Below are positions 38,070 through 46,998 of a DNA stretch of 64,000 nucleotides, one piece after another. Positions within the stretch are counted from its first letter, which is position 1; every line of letters starts with the position of its first letter. The position numbers were made by a program, and so were the translations under genes. Source of the stretch: Metapseudomonas otitidis (GTDB lineage: Bacteria; Pseudomonadota; Gammaproteobacteria; Pseudomonadales; Pseudomonadaceae); contig NZ_FOJP01000028.1 of the NCBI RefSeq assembly GCF_900111835.1, positions 1-64,000 of the forward strand, given 5' to 3'. The notes under the pieces were generated by a model. That model searched no databases and had not been told where the DNA came from. It saw nothing but the letters and a program-made list of their open reading frames with translations.

Positions 38070-39280
38070 GCCGGCACCCCCGACGGGCGCTCCCGCAGCA
38101 GCCAGCCGAGCCAGAGCAGGCTGGCCAGGTGGAACCCCGCCAGCGCCCAGCCGACCCAGGCCGGGCCGCCCGCCCACAGCGCCCAGCCCATCGCCAGCAC
38201 GGCCAGCCCCAGCTGCCGCGCGCCCTCCAGCCGGGGGGCCAGGCGTTGCCCGTCGAACAGCAGCCCCAAGCTCACGCAGCCCCAGAGGATCGCCAGCACC
38301 AGCAGCCAGGGTTCCCAGGCCAGGGCCTGGCGCACACTGAGCAGAAACGCCAGCGCCAGCAGGTTGATCACCAGGAACTGCGCCAGCGCATAACCCGTCA
38401 GGCTCGCCCCGTGGCGCGGCTCATGACGGGGCCCGTCCATCGACGGCCAGGGATGCTGGCGCACGTCCGCCGGGCGCCAGCCGGTGGGCATCCACCACAG
38501 CCGCAGCTTGTCCCACCAGGAGCGGGTCGCCCGCGCATCGGCCCACAGCAGGCGCCACCAGCTAAACTGCAGGCGCAGCGGGTCGAAGGTGCGCACCGGC
38601 GTGGTCACCCCGTACACCACCGGCTCGTCCTCCTCCTGCCAGGTGCCGAACAGGCGGTCCCAGAAGATGAACACCCCACCGTGGTTGCGATCGATGTAGC
38701 GCGGGTTCTGCCCGTGGTGCACCCGGTGCAGGGACGGCGTCACCAGCACCTTCTCCAGCCAGCCGAGGCGACCGATGTGCTGGCTGTGGATCCAGAACTG
38801 GTAGGCCAGCTGCACCCCGAGCAGCACCAGGAACAGCGGCAACGGCAGCCCCAGCAGTGCCAGGGGCAGGTAGAAGGGCCAGTCGAAGGCGGTCTGGAAC
38901 GCGCCCTTGCGCAGCGCCGTCGACAGGTTGAAGTCCTCGCTGGAATGGTGCGGCTGGTGCGCGCCCCACAGCAGGTTGTAGCGGTGCAGGGTGCGATGCG
39001 CCCAGTAGAAGCAGAAGTCCACCGCCACGAAGCCCCCCAGCCACACCCAGGGCGAAGTCGGGTCCAGCTCCAGCAGGCGCGCGTGCTCGTAGAGCCAGGC
39101 GTAGGGCAGCACCAGCAACAGGCGCAGCGGCCCCTCCAGCACCACCCGCAGCACGGCGGTGTTGACGCTGGTGGCCGCGTCGGCCAGGCGGTAGGTGGAG
39201 CGCCCGCTGTGCCGCTCGTAGGCCAGCTCCAGCAGGATCAGCAGGATGTACAGCGGAAAGGCCAGCACCGCCACGTTCAT
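38066..39280 (-). CDS. sterol desaturase / fatty-acid hydroxylase superfamily membrane protein
   Basis: This integral membrane di-iron oxygenase-like protein has 404 residues. The fatty-acid hydroxylase domain (about 80-230) shows the histidine clusters HRTLH, HQPHHSSE and HRVHHG between transmembrane helices, the metal ligands of this superfamily. It is followed by the conserved NHGGVFIFWDRLFGTW. The C-terminal third adds four more hydrophobic helices. The usual substrate class is a long-chain lipid; which one cannot be said. It is flanked by unrelated genes and may be a single-gene transcript. Confidence 0.93.
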   Translation of the reverse strand: MNVAVLAFPLYILLILLELAYERHSGRSTYRLADAATSVNTAVLRVVLEGPLRLLLVLPYAWLYEHARLLELDPTSPWVWLGGFVAVDFCFYWAHRTLHRYNLLWGAHQPHHSSEDFNLSTALRKGAFQTAFDWPFYLPLALLGLPLPLFLVLLGVQLAYQFWIHSQHIGRLGWLEKVLVTPSLHRVHHGQNPRYIDRNHGGVFIFWDRLFGTWQEEDEPVVYGVTTPVRTFDPLRLQFSWWRLLWADARATRSWWDKLRLWWMPTGWRPADVRQHPWPSMDGPRHEPRHGASLTGYALAQFLVINLLALAFLLSVRQALAWEPWLLVLAILWGCVSLGLLFDGQRLAPRLEGARQLGLAVLAMGWALWAGGPAWVGWALAGFHLASLLWLGWLLRERPSGVPA

Positions 39281-39431
39281 GGCGCATCTCCCGTTCTTGT
39301 CGTTGTGCAGCGCAGCCTAGACCAGCCGCCGCCCCCGTCACGCGACGGCACGCGCCAGTCAGACGGGCCGCAGGCGCCAGCCCGGTGAACCGCCGCCGCG
39401 TTTGGCCATCAAACAGCACAACCGCTGGCGC

Positions 39432-39437
39432 TATACT
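39432..39437 (+). promoter_or_regulatory. -10 element upstream of asmA
   Basis: TATACT in the context GCGCTATACTCGCGCC lies 39 bases before the asmA start, a common Pseudomonas sigma-70 -10 context. I see no good -35 at the right distance. Confidence 0.45.
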
Positions 39438-39475
39438 CGCGCCCTTCCTCCGGCACTCATCACAAGGACTCGTCC

Positions 39476-41686
39476 ATGAAATCCATCGGCAAACTCCTGG
39501 GCCTGCTGCTCCTCGGGCTGTTGCTGATCATCGTGGCCCTGGGCTTCGCCCTGACCCACCTGTTCGATCCCAACGACTACAAGGATGAAATCCGCCAGAT
39601 CGCCCGCGACAAGGCCAACCTCGAGCTGGACCTGAAGGGCGACATCGGCTGGAGCCTGTTCCCCTGGCTCGGCCTGGAACTGCACGACACCACCCTGGCC
39701 AGCGCCGCCAGCCCCGATAAGCCCTTCGCCAACCTGGCCCTGCTCGGCCTCTCCGTGCGCGTCATGCCGTTGCTGCGCAAGGAAGTGCAGATGAGCGACA
39801 TCCGCGTCGAAGGCCTCGACCTGACCCTGGCCCGTGACGAGAAGGGCCGTGGCAACTGGGAAGACATCGGCCGCCCGGCCCAGGCCGCCAGCACGCCGGC
39901 CCCCGCCGCCGAAGGCACCCCCGCACCGGCGGAACAGCCCAAGCCCGCCGGCAACGAACGGCCGCTGAAGCTGGACATCGACAGCCTCACCGTCAACAAC
40001 GCCCGCGTGGACTACACCGACGCCAAGACCGGCCAGCAGTACAGCGCCGAAGGCATCGAACTGACCACCGGCGCCATCCGCGAAGGCGCCGCCATCCCCT
40101 TCAAGCTCAGCGCCTTCTTCGGCACCAACAAGCCGGTGCTGCGCGCCAAGACCGAACTCACCGCCAGCCTGCGCTTCGACCGCGCCCTCAAGCGCTACCA
40201 GCTGGAAGACGCCAAGCTCGGCGGCGAAGCCTCGGGCGAGCCGTTCAAGGGCAAGACCCTCACCTTCAGCGCCCAGGGCCAGCTGCTGGCCGACCTCGGC
40301 GCCAACATCGCCGAGTGGAACAGCCTCAAGCTCTCCGCCAACCAGCTGCGCGCACTGGGTGAACTGAAGGTCCACGACCTGGACAAGACCCCGCGCCTGG
40401 AAGGCGGCCTGTCCATCGCCCAGCTCGACCTGCGCGAATTCCTCACCGGCCTCGGCGTCGAACTGCCGGCCATGCAGGACGCCAACACCCTCAAGCGCTT
40501 CGAACTGGCCACCCAGCTCAAGGGCAGCCCCAGCGACCTCGCCCTGGAACAGCTGACCCTCAAGCTCGACGACAGCAGCTTCAACGGCCGCCTGGCCGTG
40601 GCCGACATCGAGCGCCAGGCCCTGCGCGCCCAGCTCAAGGCTGACAAGCTCGACCTCGACCGCTACCTGCCGCCGAAGAAGAAGGACGACGCCAGCGCCC
40701 GCCAGGCCGAAATCCAGGGCACCGTTGCCAGCGCCGGCCAGGGCACCACCCCGCTGCCCGAGAAGCCCACCCAGCAGGCCTGGAGCGAAGCCCCGCTGCT
40801 GCCCCTCGACAGCCTGCGCAAGCTCGACCTGGAAGCCGACCTGGCCTTCGGCCAGCTGACGCTGGACAAGCTGCCGATCACCGACGCCCGCCTCAAGGCC
40901 CGTGGCAAGGCCGGCCAGATCACCCTGGAGCAGCTGCGCGGCGGCCTCTATGGCGGTGAATTCGACGCCAGCGCCCAGCTCGACGTGCGCAGCGACGTGC
41001 CCCAGCTCAGCGCCCGCAAACGCATCAGCCACGTGCCGGTGGAGAAGATCCTCAAGGCCCTCGATCAGAAACCGCCGGTTCGCGGCGCCCTGGACCTCAA
41101 CGCCGACCTGCGCACCCGTGGCAACAGCGAAAAGGCCTGGATCGACGCCCTCAACGGCACCGCCAGCTTCGTCCTCAACGACGGCGCCCTGCTCGACGCC
41201 AACCTGGAGCAACAGCTCTGCCAAGGCATCGCCCTGCTCAACCGCAAGACCCTCACCACCAGCTACGAAGGCAAGGAAACCCCCTTCCAGGAACTGCGCG
41301 GCAGCCTCACCTTCACCAATGGCGTGGCCAGCAACCCCGACCTCAAGGCGCGCATCCCCGGCCTGACCCTCAACGGCAACGGCGACGTCGACCTGCGCGT
41401 GCTGGGCATGGACTACCGCGCCGGCATCGTCATCGAAGGCGACAAGAGCGCCATGGCCGACCCGGCCTGCCAGGTCAACCAGCGCTACGTCGGACTGGAA
41501 TGGCCGCTGCACTGCCGTGGCCCGCTGGAGATCGGCGCCAAGGCCTGCCGCCTGGACAAGGACGGCATGGGCAAGATCGCCGCCAAGCTGGCCGGCGACA
41601 AGCTCAGCGAGAAGCTCGAAGAAAAGCTCGGTGACAAGGTCAGCCCGGAACTCAAGGACGCACTGAAGGGGCTGTTCAAGCGATGA
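39476..41686 (+). CDS. AsmA family envelope protein
   Basis: This 736-residue protein has one N-terminal inner-membrane helix ([22 protein letters not shown]) and a long periplasmic beta-rich region. It has the AsmA N-domain ([41 protein letters not shown]), a Pro/Ala linker near residue 140, and the conserved C-terminal block with [36 protein letters not shown]. AsmA-like proteins are thought to form hydrophobic grooves for moving phospholipids between membranes. The stop overlaps the mutY start by four bases (ATGA), so asmA, mutY and yggX are one translationally coupled operon. Confidence 0.95.
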   Translation: MKSIGKLLGLLLLGLLLIIVALGFALTHLFDPNDYKDEIRQIARDKANLELDLKGDIGWSLFPWLGLELHDTTLASAASPDKPFANLALLGLSVRVMPLLRKEVQMSDIRVEGLDLTLARDEKGRGNWEDIGRPAQAASTPAPAAEGTPAPAEQPKPAGNERPLKLDIDSLTVNNARVDYTDAKTGQQYSAEGIELTTGAIREGAAIPFKLSAFFGTNKPVLRAKTELTASLRFDRALKRYQLEDAKLGGEASGEPFKGKTLTFSAQGQLLADLGANIAEWNSLKLSANQLRALGELKVHDLDKTPRLEGGLSIAQLDLREFLTGLGVELPAMQDANTLKRFELATQLKGSPSDLALEQLTLKLDDSSFNGRLAVADIERQALRAQLKADKLDLDRYLPPKKKDDASARQAEIQGTVASAGQGTTPLPEKPTQQAWSEAPLLPLDSLRKLDLEADLAFGQLTLDKLPITDARLKARGKAGQITLEQLRGGLYGGEFDASAQLDVRSDVPQLSARKRISHVPVEKILKALDQKPPVRGALDLNADLRTRGNSEKAWIDALNGTASFVLNDGALLDANLEQQLCQGIALLNRKTLTTSYEGKETPFQELRGSLTFTNGVASNPDLKARIPGLTLNGNGDVDLRVLGMDYRAGIVIEGDKSAMADPACQVNQRYVGLEWPLHCRGPLEIGAKACRLDKDGMGKIAAKLAGDKLSEKLEEKLGDKVSPELKDALKGLFKR

Positions 41687-42750
41687 CACCCGAGCAGTTC
41701 TCCAGCGCCGTACTCGCCTGGTACGACCTCCACGGCCGCCACGACCTGCCCTGGCAACAGGGCATCACCCCGTACCGGGTGTGGGTCTCGGAAATCATGC
41801 TGCAGCAGACCCAGGTCAGCACCGTGCTCGGCTACTTCGACCGCTTCATGGCCGCCCTGCCCACCGTGCGCGACCTGGCCGAGGCGCCCGAGGACGAAGT
41901 GCTGCACCTGTGGACCGGGCTCGGCTACTACACCCGCGCACGCAACCTGCAGAAGACCGCGAAGATCGTCATGGAGCGCCACGGCGGCGAATTCCCCCGC
42001 GACGTCGAACAGCTCGCCGAGCTGCCCGGCATCGGCCGCTCCACCGCCGGCGCCATCGCCAGCCTGTCCATGGGCCTGCGCGCCCCGATCCTCGACGGCA
42101 ACGTCAAGCGCGTCCTGGCCCGCTACGTCGCCCAGGAGGGCTACCCCGGCGAACCCAAGGTGGCCAGGCAGCTGTGGGCCGTCGCCGAGCGCTTCACCCC
42201 CCACGAACGGGTCAACCACTACACCCAGGCGATGATGGACCTGGGCGCCACCCTCTGCACCCGCAGCAAGCCCAGCTGCCTGCTCTGCCCCCTGCGCGAA
42301 GGCTGCCAGGCCCACCTGCTGGGGCTGGAGATCCGCTACCCGGTGCCCAAGCCGCGCAAGGCCCTGCCGCAGAAGCGCACCCTGATGCCGATCCTGGCCA
42401 ACCAGGAGGGCGCCATCCTGCTCTACCGGCGCCCCTCCAGCGGCCTCTGGGGCGGCCTGTGGAGCCTGCCCGAGCTGGACGACCTCGACGCCCTCGCCCC
42501 CCTGGCCACGCAGCACGCCCTGCAGCTCGGCCAGGCCCGCGAACTGCCCGGCCTGACCCACACCTTCAGCCACTTCCAGCTCGCCATCGAACCCTGGCTG
42601 GTGCCCGTCGAGGGCAGCCACCGCGAAATGGCCGATGCCGACTGGCTCTGGTATAACCTCGCCACCCCGCCGCGCCTGGGCCTGGCCGCTCCGGTCAAGA
42701 AGCTGCTCAAGCGCGCCGCCGACGTATTGAATGCAGGAGATTCGCCATGA
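41683..42750 (+). CDS. mutY: A/G-specific adenine DNA glycosylase MutY
   Basis: This enzyme removes adenine mispaired with 8-oxoguanine. The 355-residue protein has the helix-hairpin-helix [14 protein letters not shown], the catalytic Glu in [10 protein letters not shown] (about 37), the catalytic Asp in [11 protein letters not shown] (about 138), and the 4Fe-4S loop C-X6-C-X2-C-X5-C in [17 protein letters not shown]. The C-terminal NUDIX-like domain senses 8-oxoG ([21 protein letters not shown]). It overlaps asmA upstream and yggX downstream. The pairing with the iron-protection gene yggX is conserved in gammaproteobacteria. Confidence 0.98.
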   Translation: MTPEQFSSAVLAWYDLHGRHDLPWQQGITPYRVWVSEIMLQQTQVSTVLGYFDRFMAALPTVRDLAEAPEDEVLHLWTGLGYYTRARNLQKTAKIVMERHGGEFPRDVEQLAELPGIGRSTAGAIASLSMGLRAPILDGNVKRVLARYVAQEGYPGEPKVARQLWAVAERFTPHERVNHYTQAMMDLGATLCTRSKPSCLLCPLREGCQAHLLGLEIRYPVPKPRKALPQKRTLMPILANQEGAILLYRRPSSGLWGGLWSLPELDDLDALAPLATQHALQLGQARELPGLTHTFSHFQLAIEPWLVPVEGSHREMADADWLWYNLATPPRLGLAAPVKKLLKRAADVLNAGDSP

Positions 42751-43019
42751 CCCGTACCGTCCAGTGCCGCAAGTACCACGAGGAACTGCCCGGCCTCGAC
42801 AAACCGCCCTACCCCGGCGCCAAGGGCGAAGACATCTTCAACAACGTCTCGAAGAAAGCCTGGGAAGAGTGGCAGAAGCACCAGACCATGCTGATCAACG
42901 AGCGTCGCCTGAACATGATGAATGCCGAGGATCGCAAGTTCCTCCAGGCCGAAATGGACAAGTTCCTCTCCGGCGAGGAATACGCCCAGGCCGAGGGCTA
43001 TGTCCCCCCGAGCGCGTAA
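42747..43019 (+). CDS. yggX: oxidative damage protection / Fe(II)-trafficking protein YggX
   Basis: This 90-residue protein protects Fe-S enzymes from oxidative damage and lies downstream of mutY as in E. coli. The sequence matches the family throughout: [23 protein letters not shown] with the conserved Cys at position 7, then [28 protein letters not shown] and [12 protein letters not shown]. It overlaps the mutY stop by four bases. A perfect A/T-rich palindrome at 43033-43049 follows the stop and may act as a weak terminator. Confidence 0.97.
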   Translation: MTRTVQCRKYHEELPGLDKPPYPGAKGEDIFNNVSKKAWEEWQKHQTMLINERRLNMMNAEDRKFLQAEMDKFLSGEEYAQAEGYVPPSA

Positions 43020-43056
43020 GCGCCCGTAAAGGCTGAAAAAATTTTTCAGGACACGC

Positions 43057-43085
43057 TTGACTCCCCCCTTCGAAATCCGTTTAAT
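43057..43085 (+). promoter_or_regulatory. sigma-70 promoter of tRNA-Phe
   Basis: TTGACT (43057-43062) and TTTAAT (43080-43085) are separated by exactly 17 bases and end 11 bases before the tRNA. This is a strong consensus-like promoter. Confidence 0.8.
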
Positions 43086-43096
43086 AGCGCCCCGTT

Positions 43097-43172
43097 GCCC
43101 AGGTAGCTCAGTTGGTAGAGCAGGGGATTGAAAATCCCCGTGTCGGCGGTTCGATTCCGTCCCTGGGCACCA
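43097..43172 (+). tRNA. tRNA-Phe (GAA)
   Basis: A 76-base cloverleaf with acceptor stem GCCCAGG/CCTGGGC, D-arm AGCTCAGTTGGTAGAGC, anticodon stem GGGGA/TCCCC with loop TTGAAAA (anticodon GAA), T-arm GGCGG-TTCGATT-CCGTC, discriminator A and an encoded CCA end. Confidence 0.98.
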
Positions 43173-43216
43173 CCATTCAGTTCCAGGTGGTGCCAGGCAT
43201 CATCAGGAACACACGG

Positions 43217-43242
43217 AAAACCGGCCCTAGCGCCGGTTTTTT
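43217..43242 (+). terminator. intrinsic terminator of tRNA-Phe
   Basis: AAAACCGGC and GCCGGTTTT form a hairpin around CCTAGC, followed by TT, about 45 bases after the tRNA. The A-rich left side lets it work in both directions. Confidence 0.88.
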
Positions 43243-43300
43243 GTTGTCTGCGTTTTGGCCCGGCAACCCATTCCCCGCCCTCGAAAAAACCTCTTCCAGC

Positions 43301-43343
43301 CTTAAGCCACCTTAAGACTGCCTTCAGAATCCCTGCCGATACT
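43301..43343 (+). promoter_or_regulatory. PmrA/QseB-type direct-repeat operator and -10 of the hemolysin operon
   Basis: CTTAAG occurs at 43301-43306 and 43311-43316, giving CTTAA-N5-CTTAA, with a third imperfect copy CTTCAG at 43322-43327. A -10-like GATACT lies at 43338-43343, so the repeats cover the -35 region, where OmpR-class activators usually sit. Sites of this form bind PmrA/QseB regulators in enteric bacteria. A regulator of that class is encoded sixth in the operon that follows. Autoregulation is inferred. Confidence 0.6.
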
Positions 43344-43376
43344 GCGCACCATCCAACGAACCGATGGGTGCGCCAC

Positions 43377-44051
43377 ATGACTGAGCTGGAATGGAATGCC
43401 CTGTTCCCCCTTCACTTCGGGCTGGGCGAGCGCCGCTACAGCCTGACCCTGCACCAGGCCGGCGACCCGGCCCGTGCCGAACTGGAAGCCTTCGTCCACG
43501 ACCGCTTCGAGCAGGCCCACGATGCCGACGTGCAGCACTTCCTGCCCGAGCTGCTGGCCCTGCGTGACGGCGCCGGCCAACTGACCGCCGTGGCCGGCAT
43601 GCGCGTCGCCGCCAGCGGGCCGCTGTTTCTCGAGCGCTACCTGGATGCGTCCCTGGAGCAATCCGTGGCCCAGGCCGTCGGCCGCCCGATCGACCGCGTC
43701 GAACTGGTGGAGGTGGGCAACCTCAGCTCGCTCAACGCCGGTAACGCCCGCCTGATCATCATCGCCGTCACCTGGCTGCTGGCCGCACGCGACCTGCGCT
43801 GGGTCTCCTTCACCGGGGCCGCCGGGCTGATCAACAGCTTCCGCCGCCTCGGTCTGGAGCCGGTGCAACTGGCCGAAGCCGACCCCGAACGGCTGGGCGA
43901 TGACGGAGCTGCCTGGGGCAGCTACTACGCCCTGCAGCCCCGCGTCTATGCCGGCGACATCCGCTACGGCCACGACGAACTGGAGCGCCAGGGGGTGTTC
44001 CAGCGCCTGGGGTTTCCCCTGCTCCTCGCGGAGGCCGGCCATGCAGCCTGA
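43377..44051 (+). CDS. thermostable hemolysin family protein (GNAT-like fold)
   Basis: This 224-residue protein of the T_hemolysin family (PF12261), named after the Vibrio delta-VPH protein, starts at 43377 (MTELEWNALFPLHFGLGERRY). The family core is clear: FVHDRFEQAHDADVQHFLPELLALRDGAGQLTAVAGMR and VELVEVGNLSSLNAGNARLIIIAVTWLLAARDLRWVSFTG. The family belongs to the acetyltransferase clan and is reminiscent of acyl-homoserine-lactone synthases, so an acyl-transfer role is more likely than lysis. It is the first gene of a seven-gene operon; its end overlaps the synthetase start by 11 bases. Confidence 0.88.
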   Translation: MTELEWNALFPLHFGLGERRYSLTLHQAGDPARAELEAFVHDRFEQAHDADVQHFLPELLALRDGAGQLTAVAGMRVAASGPLFLERYLDASLEQSVAQAVGRPIDRVELVEVGNLSSLNAGNARLIIIAVTWLLAARDLRWVSFTGAAGLINSFRRLGLEPVQLAEADPERLGDDGAAWGSYYALQPRVYAGDIRYGHDELERQGVFQRLGFPLLLAEAGHAA

Positions 44052-45507
44052 AGTCCGACAGTTCCACGACCTCCTGAGCCAGCACGCCCACGAGCGGGCG
44101 CACCAGGTGGCAGTGCGCGGCATCAAGCGCAGCTACAGCTACGCCCAGTTGCTGGACGAAGTGGACAGCCGCGTCGCACTGCTGCACGAGCAGCCCGCTG
44201 GTGTCTTCGCCTTCGCCCTGGATAACGGCCCCGAAGCGCTGTTCTGGGACCTGGCGGCGCTGTTCGCCGAGCGTCCCTGCGTGATCCTGCCGCCCTTCTT
44301 CAGCGCCACCCAGCGTGCCCACTGCCTCGCCCAGAGCCAGGCCAGCCTGGTGCTCGCCGGTGACGATCTGAGCGACGAGCTGCGCAGCGCCGGCTTCACC
44401 TGGGGCCAGCCGTTCTGGCACCGCCCGGTTGCGGGCGCCAGCCAGTTGCCGGCCGGCACCGCGAAGATCACCTACACCTCCGGCAGCACCGGCTCGCCCA
44501 AGGGCGTGTGCCTCTCGGCCGAAGCCATGCTGCGGGTGGCCCATCAGCTGGAGCAGGCCAGCCGCTCCACCGAGCCGGGCAAGTACCTGGCGGTGCTGCC
44601 CCTGGCGGTGCTGCTGGAAAACCTCGGGCTCTACGCGGCGCTGATCGCCGGGGCCAGCCTCACCGTGCTGCCGCAACCACAGATGGGCATCAACGGCGCC
44701 AGCGGCGTCGACTGGACGCGCCTGCTGGGCTGCATCGCCCTCAGCGGCGCGGAAAGCATGATCCTGGTGCCGCAACTGCTGCTGGGCCTGGTCACCGCCA
44801 TCGAGCGCGGCCTGATGAAGGTCGGCCCGCTGCGCTTCGTCGCCGTCGGCGGTGCCCGGGTCGCCCCGAGCCTGCTGGAGCGTGCCGAGGCCGTGGGGCT
44901 GCCGGTGTTCGAGGGCTACGGCCTCTCCGAATGCGCCTCGGTGGTGTGCCTGAACCGCCCCGAAGCCCACCGTGCCGGCAGCGTCGGCCGCCCGCTGCCC
45001 CACGTGCAGGTGATGCTGGCCGAGGACGGCGAAGTGCTGGTCAGCGGCAGCACCCTGCTCGGCTACCTGGGCGAGCCGCCGTTCCAGGGCCAGTGGTGGC
45101 CCACCGGTGACCTCGGCCGCTTCGACGAAGACGGCTACCTGTACCTGGCCGGGCGCAAGAAGAACCAGTTCATCACCAGCTTCGGCCGCAACGTGAACCC
45201 CGAGTGGATCGAGGCCGAGCTGACCCAGGGCGGCGTGATCCTCCAGGCATTCGTCTACGGCGAAGGCCTGGACCACAACCTGGCGCTGCTCTGGCCGCTG
45301 GACCCGAAGGCCAGCGACGACACCCTGGAGCAGGCCGTGCAGCGCAGCAACGCCGCCCTCCCCGACTACGCCCGGATCCACAGCTGGCAGCGCCTGCCGG
45401 AACCCTTCAGCACCGCCAACGGGATGCTCACCGCCAACGGCCGCCCACGCCGCGCCGAGATCCTCGCCCACTACCGCGATTCCCTTTTTGAACTCGTCAA
45501 CGAATGA
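44041..45507 (+). CDS. AMP-dependent synthetase/ligase (ANL superfamily) with altered C-terminal lysine
   Basis: This 488-residue protein is predicted to activate a carboxylic acid, probably a fatty acid, as its AMP ester. The start at 44041 (MQPEVRQFHDLLSQHAHERA) lies inside the end of the hemolysin gene. Core motifs are present: YTSGSTGSPKG (A3), EGYGLSE (A5), TGDLG (A7) and GRKKNQFITSFGRNVNPEWIE (A8). The C-terminal A10 region reads ANGMLTANGRPRRAE, where long-chain acyl-CoA synthetases have NG.LTPTLKLRR. The catalytic lysine therefore appears replaced by arginine, which could slow adenylation or favour thioester chemistry. It is followed directly by the TenA-like gene (stop and ATG overlap). 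Confidence 0.9.
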   Translation: MQPEVRQFHDLLSQHAHERAHQVAVRGIKRSYSYAQLLDEVDSRVALLHEQPAGVFAFALDNGPEALFWDLAALFAERPCVILPPFFSATQRAHCLAQSQASLVLAGDDLSDELRSAGFTWGQPFWHRPVAGASQLPAGTAKITYTSGSTGSPKGVCLSAEAMLRVAHQLEQASRSTEPGKYLAVLPLAVLLENLGLYAALIAGASLTVLPQPQMGINGASGVDWTRLLGCIALSGAESMILVPQLLLGLVTAIERGLMKVGPLRFVAVGGARVAPSLLERAEAVGLPVFEGYGLSECASVVCLNRPEAHRAGSVGRPLPHVQVMLAEDGEVLVSGSTLLGYLGEPPFQGQWWPTGDLGRFDEDGYLYLAGRKKNQFITSFGRNVNPEWIEAELTQGGVILQAFVYGEGLDHNLALLWPLDPKASDDTLEQAVQRSNAALPDYARIHSWQRLPEPFSTANGMLTANGRPRRAEILAHYRDSLFELVNE

Positions 45508-45518
45508 GGTTCGACACC

Positions 45519-46205
45519 ATGTCTTTCTTCGACACCCTGCAAGACGCCACCGCCCAGGAACGCCAGGCCCTGTTCAATGCCCCGGTCATCCGTGACGCCC
45601 TCTCCGGCGTCGTCAGCCTGGAGGGCTACGTCGCCTTCCTCACCCAGGCCTACCACCACGTGCGCCACACCGTACCGCTGATGATGGCCTGCGGCGCCAA
45701 GCTGCCGGGCCGCCTGGAATGGCTGCGCGGTGCCGTATGCGAATACATCGAGGAGGAGTACGGCCACGAGCAGTGGATCCTCAACGACATCGCCGCCTGC
45801 GGCGGCGACGCCGAGCAGGTGCGCAACAGCCGCCCGGCCCTGTCCATCGAACTGATGGTGGCCTTCCTCTACGACCTGATCGCCCGTGACAACCCGGTGG
45901 GCCTGTTCGGCATGGTCAACGTCCTCGAAGGCACCAGCATCGCCCTGGCCACCCAGGCGGCCGGCACCATCCGCGAGAGCCTGAGCCTGCCGCCCACCGC
46001 CTTCAGCTACCTCAGCTCCCACGGCGCCCTGGACATCGACCACATGGCCACCTACCGCAGCCTGATGAACCGCCTGGACCGCGCGGAAGACCAGGACGCC
46101 GTGATCCACGCCGCCAAGGTGGTCTACCGCCTCTACACCGACATGTTCCTCGGCCTGCCGCGTGCCCAGGTGAGCCCGAACGAGGTGCGACATGCGCTTG
46201 CCTGA
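45519..46205 (+). CDS. TenA/heme-oxygenase-like iron-containing redox enzyme
   Basis: This 228-residue helical protein of the heme-oxygenase-like di-iron oxidase/TenA superfamily starts at 45519, chosen because AGGT lies 7 bases upstream; an ATG at 45504 overlaps the previous stop. Likely iron ligands are in YIEEEYGHEQW (E, H), VLEGTSIA (E) and LDIDHMATY (D, H), the arrangement of this oxidase group. Known relatives include UndA, which turns fatty acids into terminal alkenes in Pseudomonas, and amino-acid-cleaving oxidases. Together with the acyl-activating enzyme before it and the dehydrogenase after it, oxidation of an acyl-derived substrate is a fair inference. Confidence 0.87.
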   Translation: MSFFDTLQDATAQERQALFNAPVIRDALSGVVSLEGYVAFLTQAYHHVRHTVPLMMACGAKLPGRLEWLRGAVCEYIEEEYGHEQWILNDIAACGGDAEQVRNSRPALSIELMVAFLYDLIARDNPVGLFGMVNVLEGTSIALATQAAGTIRESLSLPPTAFSYLSSHGALDIDHMATYRSLMNRLDRAEDQDAVIHAAKVVYRLYTDMFLGLPRAQVSPNEVRHALA

Positions 46206-46998
46206 GTGCCGCGTGGTGCTGACCGGTGCCAGCGGTGGCATCGGTCTGCAGCTGGCCGAGCAACTGTGCGCCGCCGGTGCCCTGGTGATCGCGGTCAGTC
46301 GTCAGAGCGACGCGCTGGCCGACCTGCTCAAGCGCTACCCCAACAAGCTGCGCTGGCTGGGCGCCGACCTGCGTGAGCCCGAGGCCCGCCAGCGGATCGT
46401 CGAGAAGGCGCGCGCCATGGGCGGCGCCAACCTGCTGATCAACGCCGCCGGGATCAACCGCTTCGCCCTGCTCGACCAGCTCGACGAAGCCGCCCTGGAC
46501 GACCTGATCGACCTCAACCTCAAGGCCACCCTGCACCTCACGCGGCAGATGCTGCCGCTGCTGCGCGAGCAGAGCCAGGCGCTGGTGGTGAACGTCGGCT
46601 CCACCTACGGCTCCATCGGCTACCCCGGCTACGCCACCTACTGCGCCACCAAGTTCGCCCTGCGCGGCTTCTCCGAAGCGCTGCGCCGGGAACTGGCGGA
46701 CACCCCGGTGGACGTGCTCTACGTTGCCCCGCGCGCCACCCGCACCAGCATGAACAGCGATGCCGCCGTGGCCCTCAACGATGCCCTGAAGGTGGGCATG
46801 GACGACCCGCGCGACGTCGCCTCGGCGGTGCTGCAGGCCATCCAGAACAACCGCAGCGAGCTCTACCTGGGCTGGCCGGAGAAGCTCTTCGTGCGCCTCA
46901 ACGGCATGCTGCCCGGCCTGGTCGACCGTGCCCTGCGCAAGCAGCTTCCCCTGATCCGCCGCTACAGCGACGCCAACCACAAGGAACACGCGAAATGA
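46192..46998 (+). CDS. short-chain dehydrogenase/reductase
   Basis: This 268-residue NAD(P)-dependent oxidoreductase has a Rossmann fold with TGASGGIG (10-17), NAAG (about 85), the catalytic Ser in VNVGSTYGSIGYPG, and Tyr/Lys in YCATK. The C-terminal PRATRTSM and the extended tail (EKLFVRLNGMLPGLVDRALRKQLP) resemble SDRs that act on lipids or polyketides near membranes. It overlaps the TenA-like gene by 14 bases and the TPR gene by four, so all are co-translated. A similar SDR follows this tRNA-Phe region in P. aeruginosa, as I recall, so this part may be the older piece of the operon. Confidence 0.93.
   Translation: MRLPECRVVLTGASGGIGLQLAEQLCAAGALVIAVSRQSDALADLLKRYPNKLRWLGADLREPEARQRIVEKARAMGGANLLINAAGINRFALLDQLDEAALDDLIDLNLKATLHLTRQMLPLLREQSQALVVNVGSTYGSIGYPGYATYCATKFALRGFSEALRRELADTPVDVLYVAPRATRTSMNSDAAVALNDALKVGMDDPRDVASAVLQAIQNNRSELYLGWPEKLFVRLNGMLPGLVDRALRKQLPLIRRYSDANHKEHAK

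Noticed and set aside
39431..41689. 752-codon minus-strand frame opposite asmA
   Set aside because: Shadow of AsmA; no Shine-Dalgarno or family features.
43033..43049. A/T-rich palindrome CTGAAAAAATTTTTCAG after yggX as a firm terminator
   Set aside because: It has no GC stem and no trailing T-run beyond the palindrome, so I mention it only in the yggX entry.
43046..43378. Small protein antisense to tRNA-Phe
   Set aside because: Same artefact (GRNRTADTGIFNPLLYQLSY) from the tRNA complement.
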